Source: Pseudomonas sp. MWU13-2100
GTDB taxonomy: Bacteria; Pseudomonadota; Gammaproteobacteria; Pseudomonadales; Pseudomonadaceae
Assembly (NCBI RefSeq): GCF_023242365.1
Contig: NZ_JALLIX010000017.1
Location: 1 to 64,000, forward strand
Direction: 5' to 3'
DNA: 64,000 nt
Made by a program: the position numbers and the translations under genes. The notes below the pieces were generated by a model. That model did no database searches. It saw nothing but the letters and a program-made list of their open reading frames with translations, and had not been told where the DNA came from. This document shows, one piece after another, positions 16,994 to 26,460 of this stretch; position 1 is the first letter of the stretch; every line of letters starts with the position of its first letter.

Positions 16994-18525
16994 CAGGCGT
17001 TTTCCTTGAGGAACGCCTTGAAACGCACCAGCTCGGTCAGGCGGTAACCGCGGTAACGTCCCATCGCCAGCATGAAGCCCACCAGGATCAGCAGGATCGC
17101 CGGGAAGGTGAAAACGAAGTAGATCAGTTCCGGCACGGTCATGATCAGGTGCGCCAGGGACGCCGCGAACAACGTGCCGATGGCGACTTTCAGGGCATGG
17201 TTGGCGCCGCGCTCTTCCCAGGTGATGGACAGGCGCTCGATGGTCATGGTCAGGATCACCATCGGGAACAGTGCCACCGACAGGCCGCGCTCCAGGCCGA
17301 GCTTGTGGCTGAACAGGCTGATGGCGGCGATCAGCACCACGACGAAGGTCAATACCACCGACAGCCGTGGCAGCATCTGCAGTTTCAGGTGTTCCAGGTA
17401 GGAGCGTAGCGACAGCCCGAGGGCGGTAATGATGGTGAACAGGACGATGCCGAAGCCCAGTTGGGTTTCGCGGAAGGCCAGGGCGATCAGCACCGGGGTA
17501 AAGGTACCAAGGGTCTGCAGGCCGATCAGGTTGCGCAGGATCAGGATCACCAGTACGCCGATGGGGATCATCACCATGATCATGAAGGTCTGCTGGGTTT
17601 GCAGCGGCAGGCCGTAGAGCGAATATTCGAGGAAGTTGGCGTCGGAGTTCTCGTCGGTCAGCTTGGCCAGGCGGATCGCGTTCATCTCGCTGTTGTTCAG
17701 ACTGAAGGTGACGCCGGCTTTCTTGCCGCCCTCGACACTGATCAGGTTGTCGGCGCCGGTCCACCAGAGCAGGCGGTCGGACGGCAGGCCTTGTTCACCG
17801 GTGTCCGGGTTGAAGTACAGCCAGTCGTTGCCGTTGAAGCTGCGCAGCCAGAGTTCCGGAGTCTGCGGTTGATCGGCCACCAGGCGCAGGGTGTGGGCGC
17901 GTTCCATCGGCACATGGGCGATGGACAGCAGCAGCTCGATGATCTGCGCCTTGTGCGGGGTCGACGGATCGCCCGCCAGCAGCAGCTTGACGTTGTCATC
18001 GTTGAGGTTGTTGACTCGCTTGATGGTTTCGCCAATGAAGGACTCGACATCCGCCGAGTGCTGGCGGATCGGCGCGAGCAAGGCGTCGGCGGCGATTTTC
18101 TCCGGACCCCCGATCGCCATGCTGTCGCGGAAGGTCGGGCCCTTGACCTTGGGTTTCTCGCCGGTGTAGCGCTTGGTCAGCACCAGGCGGTAATACAGGG
18201 TCTGCTTGCCACTGACCTTGCGTGCCGACCAGGTCACCTTGCGATTGCCGTCCGCGCGGTTGACGCTGACCCCGTAGTTGTTGGAAATGAAGCTCTCGTT
18301 GAGGCTGACGTAGTCGCGGCTCAGGGGCGGCACGAACATCTGGATCTTCACCGGTTCCTTGTTGCTGGCGACGAACTCGACCTTGGCGTCGATATTCCAC
18401 AAGTCGTCCGTGGCATCCTCGGTGACGGGAATCCCCAGCACGAAAATCTGATAGGCCGTGACCGAAGCACCCAGCAACACCAGTACGGTGATCAGGATTT
18501 TCAGGTGGAGGGTGAGAGAACGCAT
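16993..18525 (-). CDS. Inactive transglutaminase fused to seven membrane helices
   Basis: The 510-residue membrane protein has an N-terminal anchor (about 9-30), an extracytoplasmic region to about 310 and then a block of about seven hydrophobic helices (from FMIMVMIPIGVLVILIL to FTFPAILLILVGFMLAMG). The outer region matches, from memory, the Pfam family of inactive transglutaminases fused to 7TM domains. The catalytic Cys of true transglutaminases is not visible. It may act as a scaffold or substrate receptor for the ligase downstream and the protease upstream, whose genes adjoin it by one overlapping base and by five bases respectively. Confidence 0.85.
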   Translation of the reverse strand: MRSLTLHLKILITVLVLLGASVTAYQIFVLGIPVTEDATDDLWNIDAKVEFVASNKEPVKIQMFVPPLSRDYVSLNESFISNNYGVSVNRADGNRKVTWSARKVSGKQTLYYRLVLTKRYTGEKPKVKGPTFRDSMAIGGPEKIAADALLAPIRQHSADVESFIGETIKRVNNLNDDNVKLLLAGDPSTPHKAQIIELLLSIAHVPMERAHTLRLVADQPQTPELWLRSFNGNDWLYFNPDTGEQGLPSDRLLWWTGADNLISVEGGKKAGVTFSLNNSEMNAIRLAKLTDENSDANFLEYSLYGLPLQTQQTFMIMVMIPIGVLVILILRNLIGLQTLGTFTPVLIALAFRETQLGFGIVLFTIITALGLSLRSYLEHLKLQMLPRLSVVLTFVVVLIAAISLFSHKLGLERGLSVALFPMVILTMTIERLSITWEERGANHALKVAIGTLFAASLAHLIMTVPELIYFVFTFPAILLILVGFMLAMGRYRGYRLTELVRFKAFLKENA

Positions 18526-18530
18526 TCGGA

Positions 18531-19070
18531 TTACTCGGCGGTTTGAGCGTCGTGGTTGCAGGCGGGTTTGCCGGCAGCGTATTTAAGACTGGGGTCGACC
18601 AGCGCATCGAAGCGCTTGAGGGCTTCGGAGCCGATCAGCAGCGGGTATTGGAAGCTGCTGCGGTCGGTCAAGTTCACTTCTATGCTGCGCAAGGCGCTGC
18701 CCATGCAGATTTCCAGGGTGATCACCGGGCGCGCGGTATAGGCGTTGCCCTCATCCGGGTCATAGTCGCCGGCGCGGCGCTTGATCTTGCTGACGCGGGC
18801 CAGGGGCAGTTCGATCGGGTGCGAATGGGCGGCGTCGATCGCCAGGTAGAAGCGCACCCAGCTTTCGCCGTTGCGTTTGAACCGGTGGATGTCGCGGGCA
18901 CTGAGGGAGGCGGTCTTGGCGCCGGTGTCGAGCTTGGCCGGCACTTGCAGGTCGATCCCGGCCAGTTGCGCGTACTCGTTCAGGCCGTACACCGTCTTCT
19001 CTGTCGCAAGGCTCGTGCCTGGCAGGCAAAACAGGCAGAGAAGCAGTAGGGGGAAAGGCTTGGGTCTCAT
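18531..19070 (-). CDS. Retropepsin-like aspartic protease (RimB/ATP-dependent zinc protease family)
   Basis: The 179-residue precursor has a hydrophobic signal sequence (about 1-22). The retroviral-type aspartic protease motif follows, KLDTGAKTASL with Asp48 in DTGA, and LLIGSEALKRFDALVDPS near the end matches the second conserved block (I-G-x-x-x-L). The family is often labelled ATP-dependent zinc protease, but the motif points to an aspartyl protease. It is exported and is the first gene of the operon with the 7TM protein and the ligase-like protein. A peptide maturation role is inferred. Confidence 0.85.
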   Translation of the reverse strand: MRPKPFPLLLLCLFCLPGTSLATEKTVYGLNEYAQLAGIDLQVPAKLDTGAKTASLSARDIHRFKRNGESWVRFYLAIDAAHSHPIELPLARVSKIKRRAGDYDPDEGNAYTARPVITLEICMGSALRSIEVNLTDRSSFQYPLLIGSEALKRFDALVDPSLKYAAGKPACNHDAQTAE

Positions 19071-19374
19071 AAATCCTGGCGCGTATCGGGCAATCTTGAT
19101 TCAAGGGGACTGGCAATATCGCGCAAGCATCCTCGTACGTCTGTCAGAGAAATATGACAGGCAGCGCATCGACGGAAGCGCGCGGCATTCTAGCATGCTG
19201 GACTTGTCGCGCCAGCGCCGGGCGCCTGCCTCGTCGGATAGCCCGAGGTTTTTCCCATGCCGCGTGCAGTGCACGACGCTTCTTAGACTATTGTCGACAA
19301 TATCAATTAATTCTTTGACTGATTTGCTGGTATTGGCTAATTTTAGCGCCATTGAAGGATGAGGTGTCGACAAT
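19071..19374. other. Divergent intergenic region, protease operon and prp cluster
   Basis: This 304-base gap lies between the protease gene (minus) and the GntR gene (plus). It is AT-rich in the last 100 bases and carries two copies of TGTCGACAATAT described separately. Nothing else is evident. Confidence 0.6.
19290..19303. promoter_or_regulatory. Palindromic operator candidate upstream of the prp regulator
   Basis: ATTGTCGACAAT is a perfect 12-bp palindrome, and TGTCGACAATAT recurs at 19365. GntR-family FCD regulators bind short palindromes of this length, so this is a likely site for the product of the adjoining gene. Confidence 0.5.
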
Positions 19375-19376
19375 AT
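19365..19376. promoter_or_regulatory. Second copy of the operator motif, overlapping the start codon
   Basis: TGTCGACAATAT repeats the core of the palindrome at 19290-19303. Its last two bases are the first two of the GntR gene start codon (19375). Binding here would block expression of the cluster. Confidence 0.45.
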
Positions 19377-20097
19377 GCTGCATGAGCTGGAGCCGCCCGT
19401 GATTATCCAGGACGATTCGGAGACTTTGTCCGAGAACGTCTTCCGGCGCATTCAGGCCGCGATCGTCAAGGGCGAGATCGCCCCCGGCAGCAAGATTTCC
19501 GAGCCGGAACTGGCGCGTACCTACGGCATCAGCCGTGGCCCGCTGCGCGAGGCCATTCACCGTCTGGAGGGCCAGCGCCTGCTGGTACGCGTGCCCCATG
19601 TCGGAGCGCGGGTGGTGTCCCTCAGCCAGGCCGAATTGATCGAGCTCTACGAAATCCGCGAGTCCCTCGAAGGCATGGCCTGTCGCCTGGCGGCCGAGCG
19701 CATGACGGCCGAGGAAATCGAAGAGCTGAGAGAGGTTCTCAATACCCATGAGCGCGACGCGGCGTTCCAGGCCGGGGTCGGCTATTACCAGCAGGAAGGC
19801 GATTTCGACTTCCACTACCGGATCATCCAGGGCGCCGGCAACCGCACCCTGACCCAAATGCTCTGCGGCGAGCTGTACCAGTTGGTGCGCATGTACCGCA
19901 TCCAGTTTTCCGTCACGCCGAATCGGCCACGCCAGGCGTTCGCCGAGCACCACCGGATTCTTGATGCCATCGCCGAACGCGATGGCGAATTGGCCGAACT
20001 GCTGATGCGCCGCCATATCGGCGCGTCGAAACGCAATATTGCGCGTCATTATCAGGACGCCGTCCAACCGACAGCTACGAAGCGAGGTGAGTCATGA
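19375..20097 (+). CDS. GntR-family regulator of the propionate cluster (FCD domain)
   Basis: The 240-residue protein has an N-terminal winged helix (about 18-85, with [26 protein letters not shown], split by the wing VPHVGARV). A C-terminal all-helical FCD effector domain (about 95-225) has its metal-binding D-x(3)-H pattern in DFDFHYRII and later EHHRIL and RRHI. It leads the 2-methylcitrate cluster and its stop overlaps the prpB start (ATGA). It is therefore the likely local repressor, responding to a cycle intermediate such as 2-methylcitrate. Two copies of a palindrome lie upstream, one over its own start. Confidence 0.88.
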   Translation: MLHELEPPVIIQDDSETLSENVFRRIQAAIVKGEIAPGSKISEPELARTYGISRGPLREAIHRLEGQRLLVRVPHVGARVVSLSQAELIELYEIRESLEGMACRLAAERMTAEEIEELREVLNTHERDAAFQAGVGYYQQEGDFDFHYRIIQGAGNRTLTQMLCGELYQLVRMYRIQFSVTPNRPRQAFAEHHRILDAIAERDGELAELLMRRHIGASKRNIARHYQDAVQPTATKRGES

Positions 20098-20993
20098 GTC
20101 AGGGTTCCAACAAGAGCACGCCCGGTCAGCGTTTCCGCGATGCGGTCGCCAGCGAACAGCCTTTGCAGGTGGTCGGTGCGATCAACGCCAACCACGCCTT
20201 GCTGGCCAAGCGCGCCGGCTTCAAGGCGATCTACCTGTCCGGCGGTGGTGTGGCGGCCGGTTCCCTCGGGGTGCCGGACCTGGGCATCACCGGCCTGGAT
20301 GACGTGCTCACTGACGTGCGACGGATCACCGATGTCTGCGACCTGCCGCTGCTGGTGGATGTCGACACTGGCTTCGGCGCCTCGGCGTTCAACGTGGCGC
20401 GCACGGTCAAGTCGATGATCAAGTTCGGCGCGGCGGCGATCCATATCGAGGACCAGGTCGGCGCCAAGCGCTGTGGCCACCGTCCGAACAAGGAAATCGT
20501 CACCCTGCAGGAAATGGTCGACCGCATCAAGGCGGCGGTGGATGCCCGCACCGACGACAGCTTCGTGATCATGGCACGGACCGATGCCCTGGCCGTGGAA
20601 GGTCTGGAGTCGGCCCTGGAGCGAGCCGCCGCCTGCATCGAGGCCGGCGCCGACATGGTCTTTCCGGAGGCCATCACCGAATTGGAGATGTACAAGCTGT
20701 TCGCCAGCCGCGTGAAGGCCCCGATCCTGGCCAACATCACCGAGTTCGGAGCGACGCCGCTGTTCACCACCGAACAACTGAAGTCCGCCGATGTGTCCCT
20801 GGTGCTGTATCCGCTGTCGGCGTTCCGCGCGATGAACAAGGCGGCGGAAAACGTCTACACCGCGATTCGCCGCGACGGCACCCAGGCCAACGTGATCGAC
20901 ACCATGCAGACCCGCATGGAGCTTTACGATCGTATCGATTACCACACCTTCGAACAGAAGCTCGATGCGTTGTTTGCGCAGAAGAAGGGCTGA
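20094..20993 (+). CDS. prpB: 2-methylisocitrate lyase
   Basis: PrpB splits 2-methylisocitrate into pyruvate and succinate, the last step of the 2-methylcitrate cycle for propionate. The 299-residue protein is of the isocitrate lyase/PEP mutase superfamily. It has YLSGGGVAA near 47-55, the Mg-binding DVDTGFG at about 89-95, and the catalytic loop KRCGH at 125-129 with Cys127. The KRCGH loop fixes it as a lyase acting on (methyl)isocitrate. It overlaps the regulator gene by four bases. Confidence 0.96.
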   Translation: MSQGSNKSTPGQRFRDAVASEQPLQVVGAINANHALLAKRAGFKAIYLSGGGVAAGSLGVPDLGITGLDDVLTDVRRITDVCDLPLLVDVDTGFGASAFNVARTVKSMIKFGAAAIHIEDQVGAKRCGHRPNKEIVTLQEMVDRIKAAVDARTDDSFVIMARTDALAVEGLESALERAAACIEAGADMVFPEAITELEMYKLFASRVKAPILANITEFGATPLFTTEQLKSADVSLVLYPLSAFRAMNKAAENVYTAIRRDGTQANVIDTMQTRMELYDRIDYHTFEQKLDALFAQKKG

Positions 20994-21001
20994 TCGTTTT
21001 T

Positions 21002-21037
21002 TGTGGGAGCGGAGCTTGTCGGATCGCCGCTCCCACG
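21002..21037. repeat. Single short REP hairpin
   Basis: TGTGGGAGCGG and CCGCTCCCACGG close a compact inverted repeat between prpB and prpC. Confidence 0.75.
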
Positions 21038-21119
21038 GTTTGGGTGTGCACCCTCTTGAGGCGAACGCCCATTGATTGAATTGCCGAGTCCCTGACAACA
21101 TCAAGAATTGGAGAGAGCA

Positions 21120-22247
21120 ATGGCTGAAGCAAAAGTACTGAGCGGTGCCGGCCTGCGTGGCCAGGTCGCCGGGCAAACCGCCTTGTCCACTGTCGGTCAG
21201 GCCGGTGCCGGTCTGACTTATCGTGGCTACGATGTGCGTGAATTGGCCGCCGAGGCGCGTTTCGAAGAAGTCGCCTACCTGCTGCTGTACGGCGATCTGC
21301 CGACGGCCACCGAGCTGGCGGCCTACATGGGCAAGCTGCAGACCCTGCGTGACCTGCCCCAGGCGCTGAAAGAAGTGCTGGAGCGGATTCCCGCCGACGC
21401 CCATCCGATGGACGTGATGCGCACCGGTTGCTCCTTCCTCGGCAATATCGAACCCGAGGGCGACTTCGCCCGCCAGCATGAAGCCACCGACCGGCTGCTG
21501 GCCGCGTTCCCGGCGATCATGTGCTACTGGTATCGTTTCAGCCACGAAGGCCTGCGCATCGACTGCGTGACCGACGAGGCCTCCACCGGCGGGCACTTCC
21601 TGCACCTGTTGCATGGCAAGGCGCCGAGCGAACTGCACCGCAAGGTCATGGACGTGTCGCTGATCCTCTACGCGGAGCACGAGTTCAACGCCTCGACCTT
21701 TACCGCGCGGGTTTGTGCTTCGACCCTGTCTGATCTGTTCTCCTGTGTCACCGCGGCCATCGGTTCCCTGCGTGGCCCGCTGCACGGCGGCGCCAACGAG
21801 GCGGCGATGGAAATGATCGAGCGTTTCAGCTCACCGCAGGAGGCCGTCGAAGGCACCCTCGGCATGCTGGCGCGCAAGGACAAGATCATGGGGTTCGGCC
21901 ACGCGATCTACAAAGACAACGATCCGCGTAATGAAGTGATCAAGGGCTGGTCGAAGAAGCTCGCCGATGAAGTCGGTGACACCGTGCTGTTCCCGGTCTC
22001 CGAAGCCATCGACAAGACCATGTGGGAGCAGAAGAAACTCTTCCCCAACGCCGACTTCTACCATGCCTCGGCTTACCACTTCATGGGCATCCCGACCAAG
22101 CTGTTCACGCCGATCTTCGTCTGCTCGCGTCTGACCGGCTGGGCCGCCCACGTGTTCGAGCAGCGTGGCAACAACCGCATTATCCGTCCGAGCGCCGAGT
22201 ACATCGGCGTCGAGCAGCGCAAGTTCGTGCCAATCGAACGTCGCTGA
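21120..22247 (+). CDS. prpC: 2-methylcitrate synthase
   Basis: PrpC condenses propionyl-CoA with oxaloacetate. The 375-residue citrate synthase-fold protein has LTYRGYDV near the N-terminus, GPLHGGANEAAMEMI with an active-site His, and FGHAIYKDNDPRN with the second His and nearby Asp. The short length, with no N-terminal regulatory domain, matches 2-methylcitrate synthases rather than hexameric GltA. GGAGAG precedes ATG 21120. The gene follows prpB after a REP hairpin. Confidence 0.95.
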   Translation: MAEAKVLSGAGLRGQVAGQTALSTVGQAGAGLTYRGYDVRELAAEARFEEVAYLLLYGDLPTATELAAYMGKLQTLRDLPQALKEVLERIPADAHPMDVMRTGCSFLGNIEPEGDFARQHEATDRLLAAFPAIMCYWYRFSHEGLRIDCVTDEASTGGHFLHLLHGKAPSELHRKVMDVSLILYAEHEFNASTFTARVCASTLSDLFSCVTAAIGSLRGPLHGGANEAAMEMIERFSSPQEAVEGTLGMLARKDKIMGFGHAIYKDNDPRNEVIKGWSKKLADEVGDTVLFPVSEAIDKTMWEQKKLFPNADFYHASAYHFMGIPTKLFTPIFVCSRLTGWAAHVFEQRGNNRIIRPSAEYIGVEQRKFVPIERR

Positions 22248-22253
22248 ATCCTG

Positions 22254-22442
22254 GCTGTGGGAACCTTGTTTGTCCGTGAAGATTTTTGGCGCTCCCAGGG
22301 GGCCTTTCGCGGGCAAGCTCCCACAGTATTTGAGTCGAGCCTGAACCTGTGTACAGCATGGACGTTGTGGGAGCGGAGCTTGCCCGCGAATGGGGCCTCA
22401 AGGTCGCCGCAAGTTTCGCTGGCAAATGCAATTCCTACAGGT
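22254..22442. repeat. Cluster of degenerate REP elements
   Basis: At least three REP ends are visible: GCGGGCAAGCTCCCACAG, TGTGGGAGCGGAGCTTGCCC and a diverged copy ending TTCCTACAG. They fill the gap between prpC and acnD. Confidence 0.75.
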
Positions 22443-22483
22443 TCTGCGTCCACTCTTGACCCTACCGTGACCGAGTCCTGACG

Positions 22484-25078
22484 ATGAACACTCAATACCG
22501 TAAATCGCTACCCGGCAGCCACCTGGATTTCTTCGACGCCCGCGCGGCGGTCGAGGCCATTCAACCCGGCGCCTACGCGACCCTGCCTTACACTTCCCGG
22601 GTGCTCGCCGAGAACCTGGTGCGGCGCTGCGACCCGGCGACGCTGAGCGATTCCCTGAAGCAACTGATCGAGCGCAAGCGCGACCTGGACTTCCCCTGGT
22701 TCCCGGCCCGTGTGGTCTGCCACGACATTCTCGGCCAGACCGCCCTGGTCGACCTGGCCGGCCTGCGCGATGCCATCGCTTCCCAGGGCGGCGATCCGGC
22801 CCAGGTCAACCCGGTGGTGCCGACCCAACTGATCGTCGACCACTCGCTGGCCGTGGAGTGCGGCGGTTTCGACCCGGACGCCTTCACCAAGAACCGCGCC
22901 ATCGAAGACCGTCGCAACGAAGACCGTTTCCACTTTATCGACTGGACCAAGAAGGCCTTCAAGAACGTCGATGTGATCCCGCCCGGCAACGGCATCATGC
23001 ACCAGATCAACCTGGAGAAAATGTCGCCGGTGATTCAGGTGCGCGACGGTGTGGCTTTCCCCGACACCTGTGTCGGCACCGACAGCCACACCCCCCACGT
23101 CGATGCCCTGGGGGTGATCGCCATCGGTGTCGGCGGTCTTGAAGCCGAGAGTGTGATGCTCGGCCGTGCATCCTGGATGCGCCTGCCGGAAAGCGTCGGC
23201 GTCGAACTGACCGGCAAACTGCAACCGGGCATCACCGCCACCGACATGGTGTTGGCGCTGACCGAGTTCCTGCGTCAACAGAAAGTGGTCGGTGCCTGGC
23301 TGGAGTTCTTCGGCGAAGGTGCCTCGGCCCTCACCCTCGGCGACCGCGCGACCATTTCCAACATGGCCCCGGAGTACGGCGCCACCGCGGCGATGTTCTA
23401 TATCGACCAGCAGACCATCGACTACCTGAAACTCACCGGGCGTGAAGACGAGCAGGTCAAGCTGGTGGAAACCTACGCCCGCCACACCGGGCTCTGGGCC
23501 GACAGCCTGAAAGGCGCGGATTACGAGCGTGGCTTGAGCTTCGATCTGTCCTCGGTGGTGCGCAACATGGCCGGCCCGAGCAACCCCCATGCCCGCGTCG
23601 CCACCAGCGACCTGGCGGCCAAGGGCATTGCCGGCCAGTGGGACGATGTGCCGGGGCAGATGCCCGACGGCGCGGTGATCATCGCCGCCATCACCAGTTG
23701 CACCAATACCAGCAACCCGCGCAATGTCATCGCCGCCGGCCTGATGGCGCGCAACGCCAACAAGCTCGGCCTGACCCGCAAGCCATGGGTCAAGTCGTCC
23801 CTGGCGCCGGGCTCCAAGACCGTGGCGCTGTACCTCGACGAAGCCGGACTGACCCAGGAACTGGAGCAACTGGGCTTTGGCGTCGTGGCTTTTGCCTGTA
23901 CCACCTGCAACGGCATGTCCGGTGCGCTGGACCCGGCGATCCAGCAGGAAATCATCGACCGCGACCTCTACGCCACGGCCGTGCTGTCCGGTAACCGCAA
24001 CTTCGACGGGCGTATCCATCCGTACGCCAAGCAAGCCTTCCTCGCGTCGCCGCCGCTGGTGGTGGCCTACGCGATCGCCGGGACCATCCGTTTCGATATC
24101 GAGAAGGACGTGCTCGGCCTCGACGCCAATGGCAAGGAAATCCGCCTCAAGGACATCTGGCCGAGTGACGAAGAGATCGACGCGGTGGTCAAGGCCTCGG
24201 TGAAGCCGGAGCAGTTCCGCAAGGTCTACATCCCGATGTTCGCCATTCACGCCGACACCGGTCCCAAGGTCGCGCCGCTCTACGACTGGCGGCCGATGAG
24301 CACCTATATCCGTCGTCCGCCGTATTGGGAAGGCGCCCTGGCCGGTGCACGGCCGCTCAAGGGCATGCGCCCGCTGGCGGTGCTGCCGGACAACATCACC
24401 ACCGATCACCTGTCGCCATCCAACGCCATCATGCTCGACAGCGCGGCCGGTGAGTACCTGGCGAAAATGGGCCTGCCGGAAGAGGACTTCAACTCCTACG
24501 CGACCCATCGGGGTGACCACCTCACCGCGCAGCGCGCGACCTTCGCCAACCCGAAACTGTTCAACGAAATGGTCGTGGAAAACGGCAAGGTCAAGCAGGG
24601 TTCCCTGGCGCGGGTCGAACCGGAAGGCCAGGTGATGCGCATGTGGGAAGCCATCGAGACCTACATGGAGCGCAAGCAGCCGCTGATCATCATTGCCGGC
24701 GCCGACTATGGCCAGGGTTCGTCCCGTGACTGGGCGGCCAAGGGCGTGCGCCTGGCGGGGGTCGAGGCGATTGCCGCCGAAGGCTTCGAACGTATCCACC
24801 GCACCAACCTGGTGGGCATGGGCGTGTTGCCGCTGGAGTTCCAGCCGGGGACCGATCGCAAGACCCTTGGTATCGACGGTACCGAGACCTTCGATGTGAT
24901 CGGCGCGCGCACCCCGCGCAACACCCTGACCCTGGTCATCAATCGTCGCAACGGTGAACGTCTCGAAGTGCCGGTGACCTGCCGCCTGGACACCGCCGAA
25001 GAGGTCTCGATCTACGAGGCCGGTGGTGTGTTGCAGCGTTTTGCCCAGGACTTCCTGCAATCGGCCACGGCCGGTTGA
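22484..25078 (+). CDS. acnD: Fe/S-dependent 2-methylcitrate dehydratase
   Basis: AcnD dehydrates 2-methylcitrate to 2-methylaconitate. The 864-residue aconitase-family protein has the three cluster cysteines, Cys406 in ITSCTNTSNPRN and Cys472/Cys475 in ACTTCNG. Motifs GTDSHTPHVDALGVIAIGVGG and the swivel-domain GQGSSRDWAAKG are also present. It is shorter than AcnA and sits beside prpF, the pairing that defines AcnD. The AcnD product needs isomerisation by PrpF before hydration. Confidence 0.95.
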   Translation: MNTQYRKSLPGSHLDFFDARAAVEAIQPGAYATLPYTSRVLAENLVRRCDPATLSDSLKQLIERKRDLDFPWFPARVVCHDILGQTALVDLAGLRDAIASQGGDPAQVNPVVPTQLIVDHSLAVECGGFDPDAFTKNRAIEDRRNEDRFHFIDWTKKAFKNVDVIPPGNGIMHQINLEKMSPVIQVRDGVAFPDTCVGTDSHTPHVDALGVIAIGVGGLEAESVMLGRASWMRLPESVGVELTGKLQPGITATDMVLALTEFLRQQKVVGAWLEFFGEGASALTLGDRATISNMAPEYGATAAMFYIDQQTIDYLKLTGREDEQVKLVETYARHTGLWADSLKGADYERGLSFDLSSVVRNMAGPSNPHARVATSDLAAKGIAGQWDDVPGQMPDGAVIIAAITSCTNTSNPRNVIAAGLMARNANKLGLTRKPWVKSSLAPGSKTVALYLDEAGLTQELEQLGFGVVAFACTTCNGMSGALDPAIQQEIIDRDLYATAVLSGNRNFDGRIHPYAKQAFLASPPLVVAYAIAGTIRFDIEKDVLGLDANGKEIRLKDIWPSDEEIDAVVKASVKPEQFRKVYIPMFAIHADTGPKVAPLYDWRPMSTYIRRPPYWEGALAGARPLKGMRPLAVLPDNITTDHLSPSNAIMLDSAAGEYLAKMGLPEEDFNSYATHRGDHLTAQRATFANPKLFNEMVVENGKVKQGSLARVEPEGQVMRMWEAIETYMERKQPLIIIAGADYGQGSSRDWAAKGVRLAGVEAIAAEGFERIHRTNLVGMGVLPLEFQPGTDRKTLGIDGTETFDVIGARTPRNTLTLVINRRNGERLEVPVTCRLDTAEEVSIYEAGGVLQRFAQDFLQSATAG

Positions 25079-25243
25079 AGGTCTGGCCGGGGCGACAAGC
25101 GAAGCCCCGGCCTTGTTCATGACAGGCCGGTCTGCCAGTGACGGCGGCGCAGGATTCAGCGCCGCCATCGCCAGTAAGCCGGCATCTAGACATTGGCGTT
25201 TCGCCGCGAAATCGCATCGCGTCCAGACCCAGCAGGAGACTTC

Positions 25244-26434
25244 ATGGCCCACGTAGCGCAAATCAAGATCCCCGCCACCTATATGCGTGGCGGCACCAGC
25301 AAAGGGGTGTTTTTCAACCTCAACGACCTGCCTGAGGCGGCGCAATTGCCCGGTGCGGTGCGGGACGCGTTGTTGTTGCGGGTGATCGGCAGCCCCGATC
25401 CCTATGAGAAGCAGATCGACGGCATGGGTGGGGCGACCTCCAGTACCAGCAAGACGGTGATCCTGTCCAAGAGCATCAAGGCCGATCACGATGTCGACTA
25501 TCTGTTCGGCCAGGTGTCCATCGACAAGCCGTTTATCGACTGGAGCGGCAACTGCGGCAACCTGTCGGCGGCGGTCGGTTCGTTTGCCATCAGCGCCGGC
25601 CTGGTGGATGCCGGGCGGATCCCGCGCAATGGCGTGGCGGTGGTGCGGATCTGGCAGGTGAATATCGGCAAGACCATCATCGCCCATGTGCCGGTCACCG
25701 AGGGGCAGGTGCAGGAAACCGGTGATTTCGAACTCGACGGTGTGACCTTTCCGGCCGCCGAAGTGCAGCTGGAGTTCATGGACCCGGCGGCCGAGGAAGA
25801 GGGCGCCGGCGGTTCGATGTTCCCCACCGGCAATCTGGTGGACGACCTGGAAGTGCCGGGTGTGGGCACCTTCAAGGCGACCATGATCAATGCCGGGATC
25901 CCGACGATTTTCGTCAATGCGGCGGATATCGGCTATACCGGTACCGAGTTGCAGGGCGATATCAACGGCGATCCCAAGGCCCTGGCGATGTTCGAGACGA
26001 TCCGTGCCTACGGTGCGGTGCGCATGGGCCTGATCCAGCGCATCGATGAAGCGGCCAGCCGTCAGCACACGCCGAAGGTGGCGTTTGTCGCGGCACCGGC
26101 GAGCTACACCGCGTCGAGCGGCAAGCCGGTGGCGGCGGCTGATCTGGACCTGCTGGTGCGGGCCTTGTCCATGGGCAAGCTGCACCACGCCATGATGGGC
26201 ACGGCGGCGGTGGCCATCGGCACGGCGGCGGCGATTCCCGGCACGCTGGTGAACCTGGCGGCGGGCGGCGGCGCGCGCAGTGCGGTGCGTTTCGGCCATC
26301 CGTCGGGTGCCTTGCGGGTCGGTGCCGAGGCGACCCGGGTCAATGGCGAGTGGACCGTGGTCAAGGCGATCATGAGCCGCAGTGCGCGGGTGCTGATGGA
26401 AGGCTGGGTACGTGTCCCGGGCGATGCTTTTTGA
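25244..26434 (+). CDS. prpF: 2-methylaconitate cis-trans isomerase
   Basis: PrpF isomerises the 2-methylaconitate made by AcnD so that the cycle can continue. The 396-residue protein has the DAP epimerase-like fold. IPATYMRGGTSKGVFF at the N-terminus holds a conserved Lys, DWSGNCGNLSAAVGSFA carries the conserved Cys, and GKLHHAMMGTAAVA lies towards the C-terminus. ATG 25244 has AGGAGA upstream. It directly follows acnD. Confidence 0.94.
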   Translation: MAHVAQIKIPATYMRGGTSKGVFFNLNDLPEAAQLPGAVRDALLLRVIGSPDPYEKQIDGMGGATSSTSKTVILSKSIKADHDVDYLFGQVSIDKPFIDWSGNCGNLSAAVGSFAISAGLVDAGRIPRNGVAVVRIWQVNIGKTIIAHVPVTEGQVQETGDFELDGVTFPAAEVQLEFMDPAAEEEGAGGSMFPTGNLVDDLEVPGVGTFKATMINAGIPTIFVNAADIGYTGTELQGDINGDPKALAMFETIRAYGAVRMGLIQRIDEAASRQHTPKVAFVAAPASYTASSGKPVAAADLDLLVRALSMGKLHHAMMGTAAVAIGTAAAIPGTLVNLAAGGGARSAVRFGHPSGALRVGAEATRVNGEWTVVKAIMSRSARVLMEGWVRVPGDAF

Positions 26435-26460
26435 GCTGGACCACCTAGAGTGAGTCGAAG

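Noticed and set aside
16994..17764. Upstream extension of the ligase-like frame to 585 codons
   Set aside because: The added part is antisense-free but overlaps the coding sequence of the 7TM gene in another frame. The ATG at 16993 gives the family length and a TGATG junction.
22508..26299. 1263-codon open frame on the minus strand
   Set aside because: It lies entirely antisense to acnD and prpF. It is rich in His, Arg, Gly and Gln with no recognisable domain, and is produced by high-GC third-position bias in the real genes.
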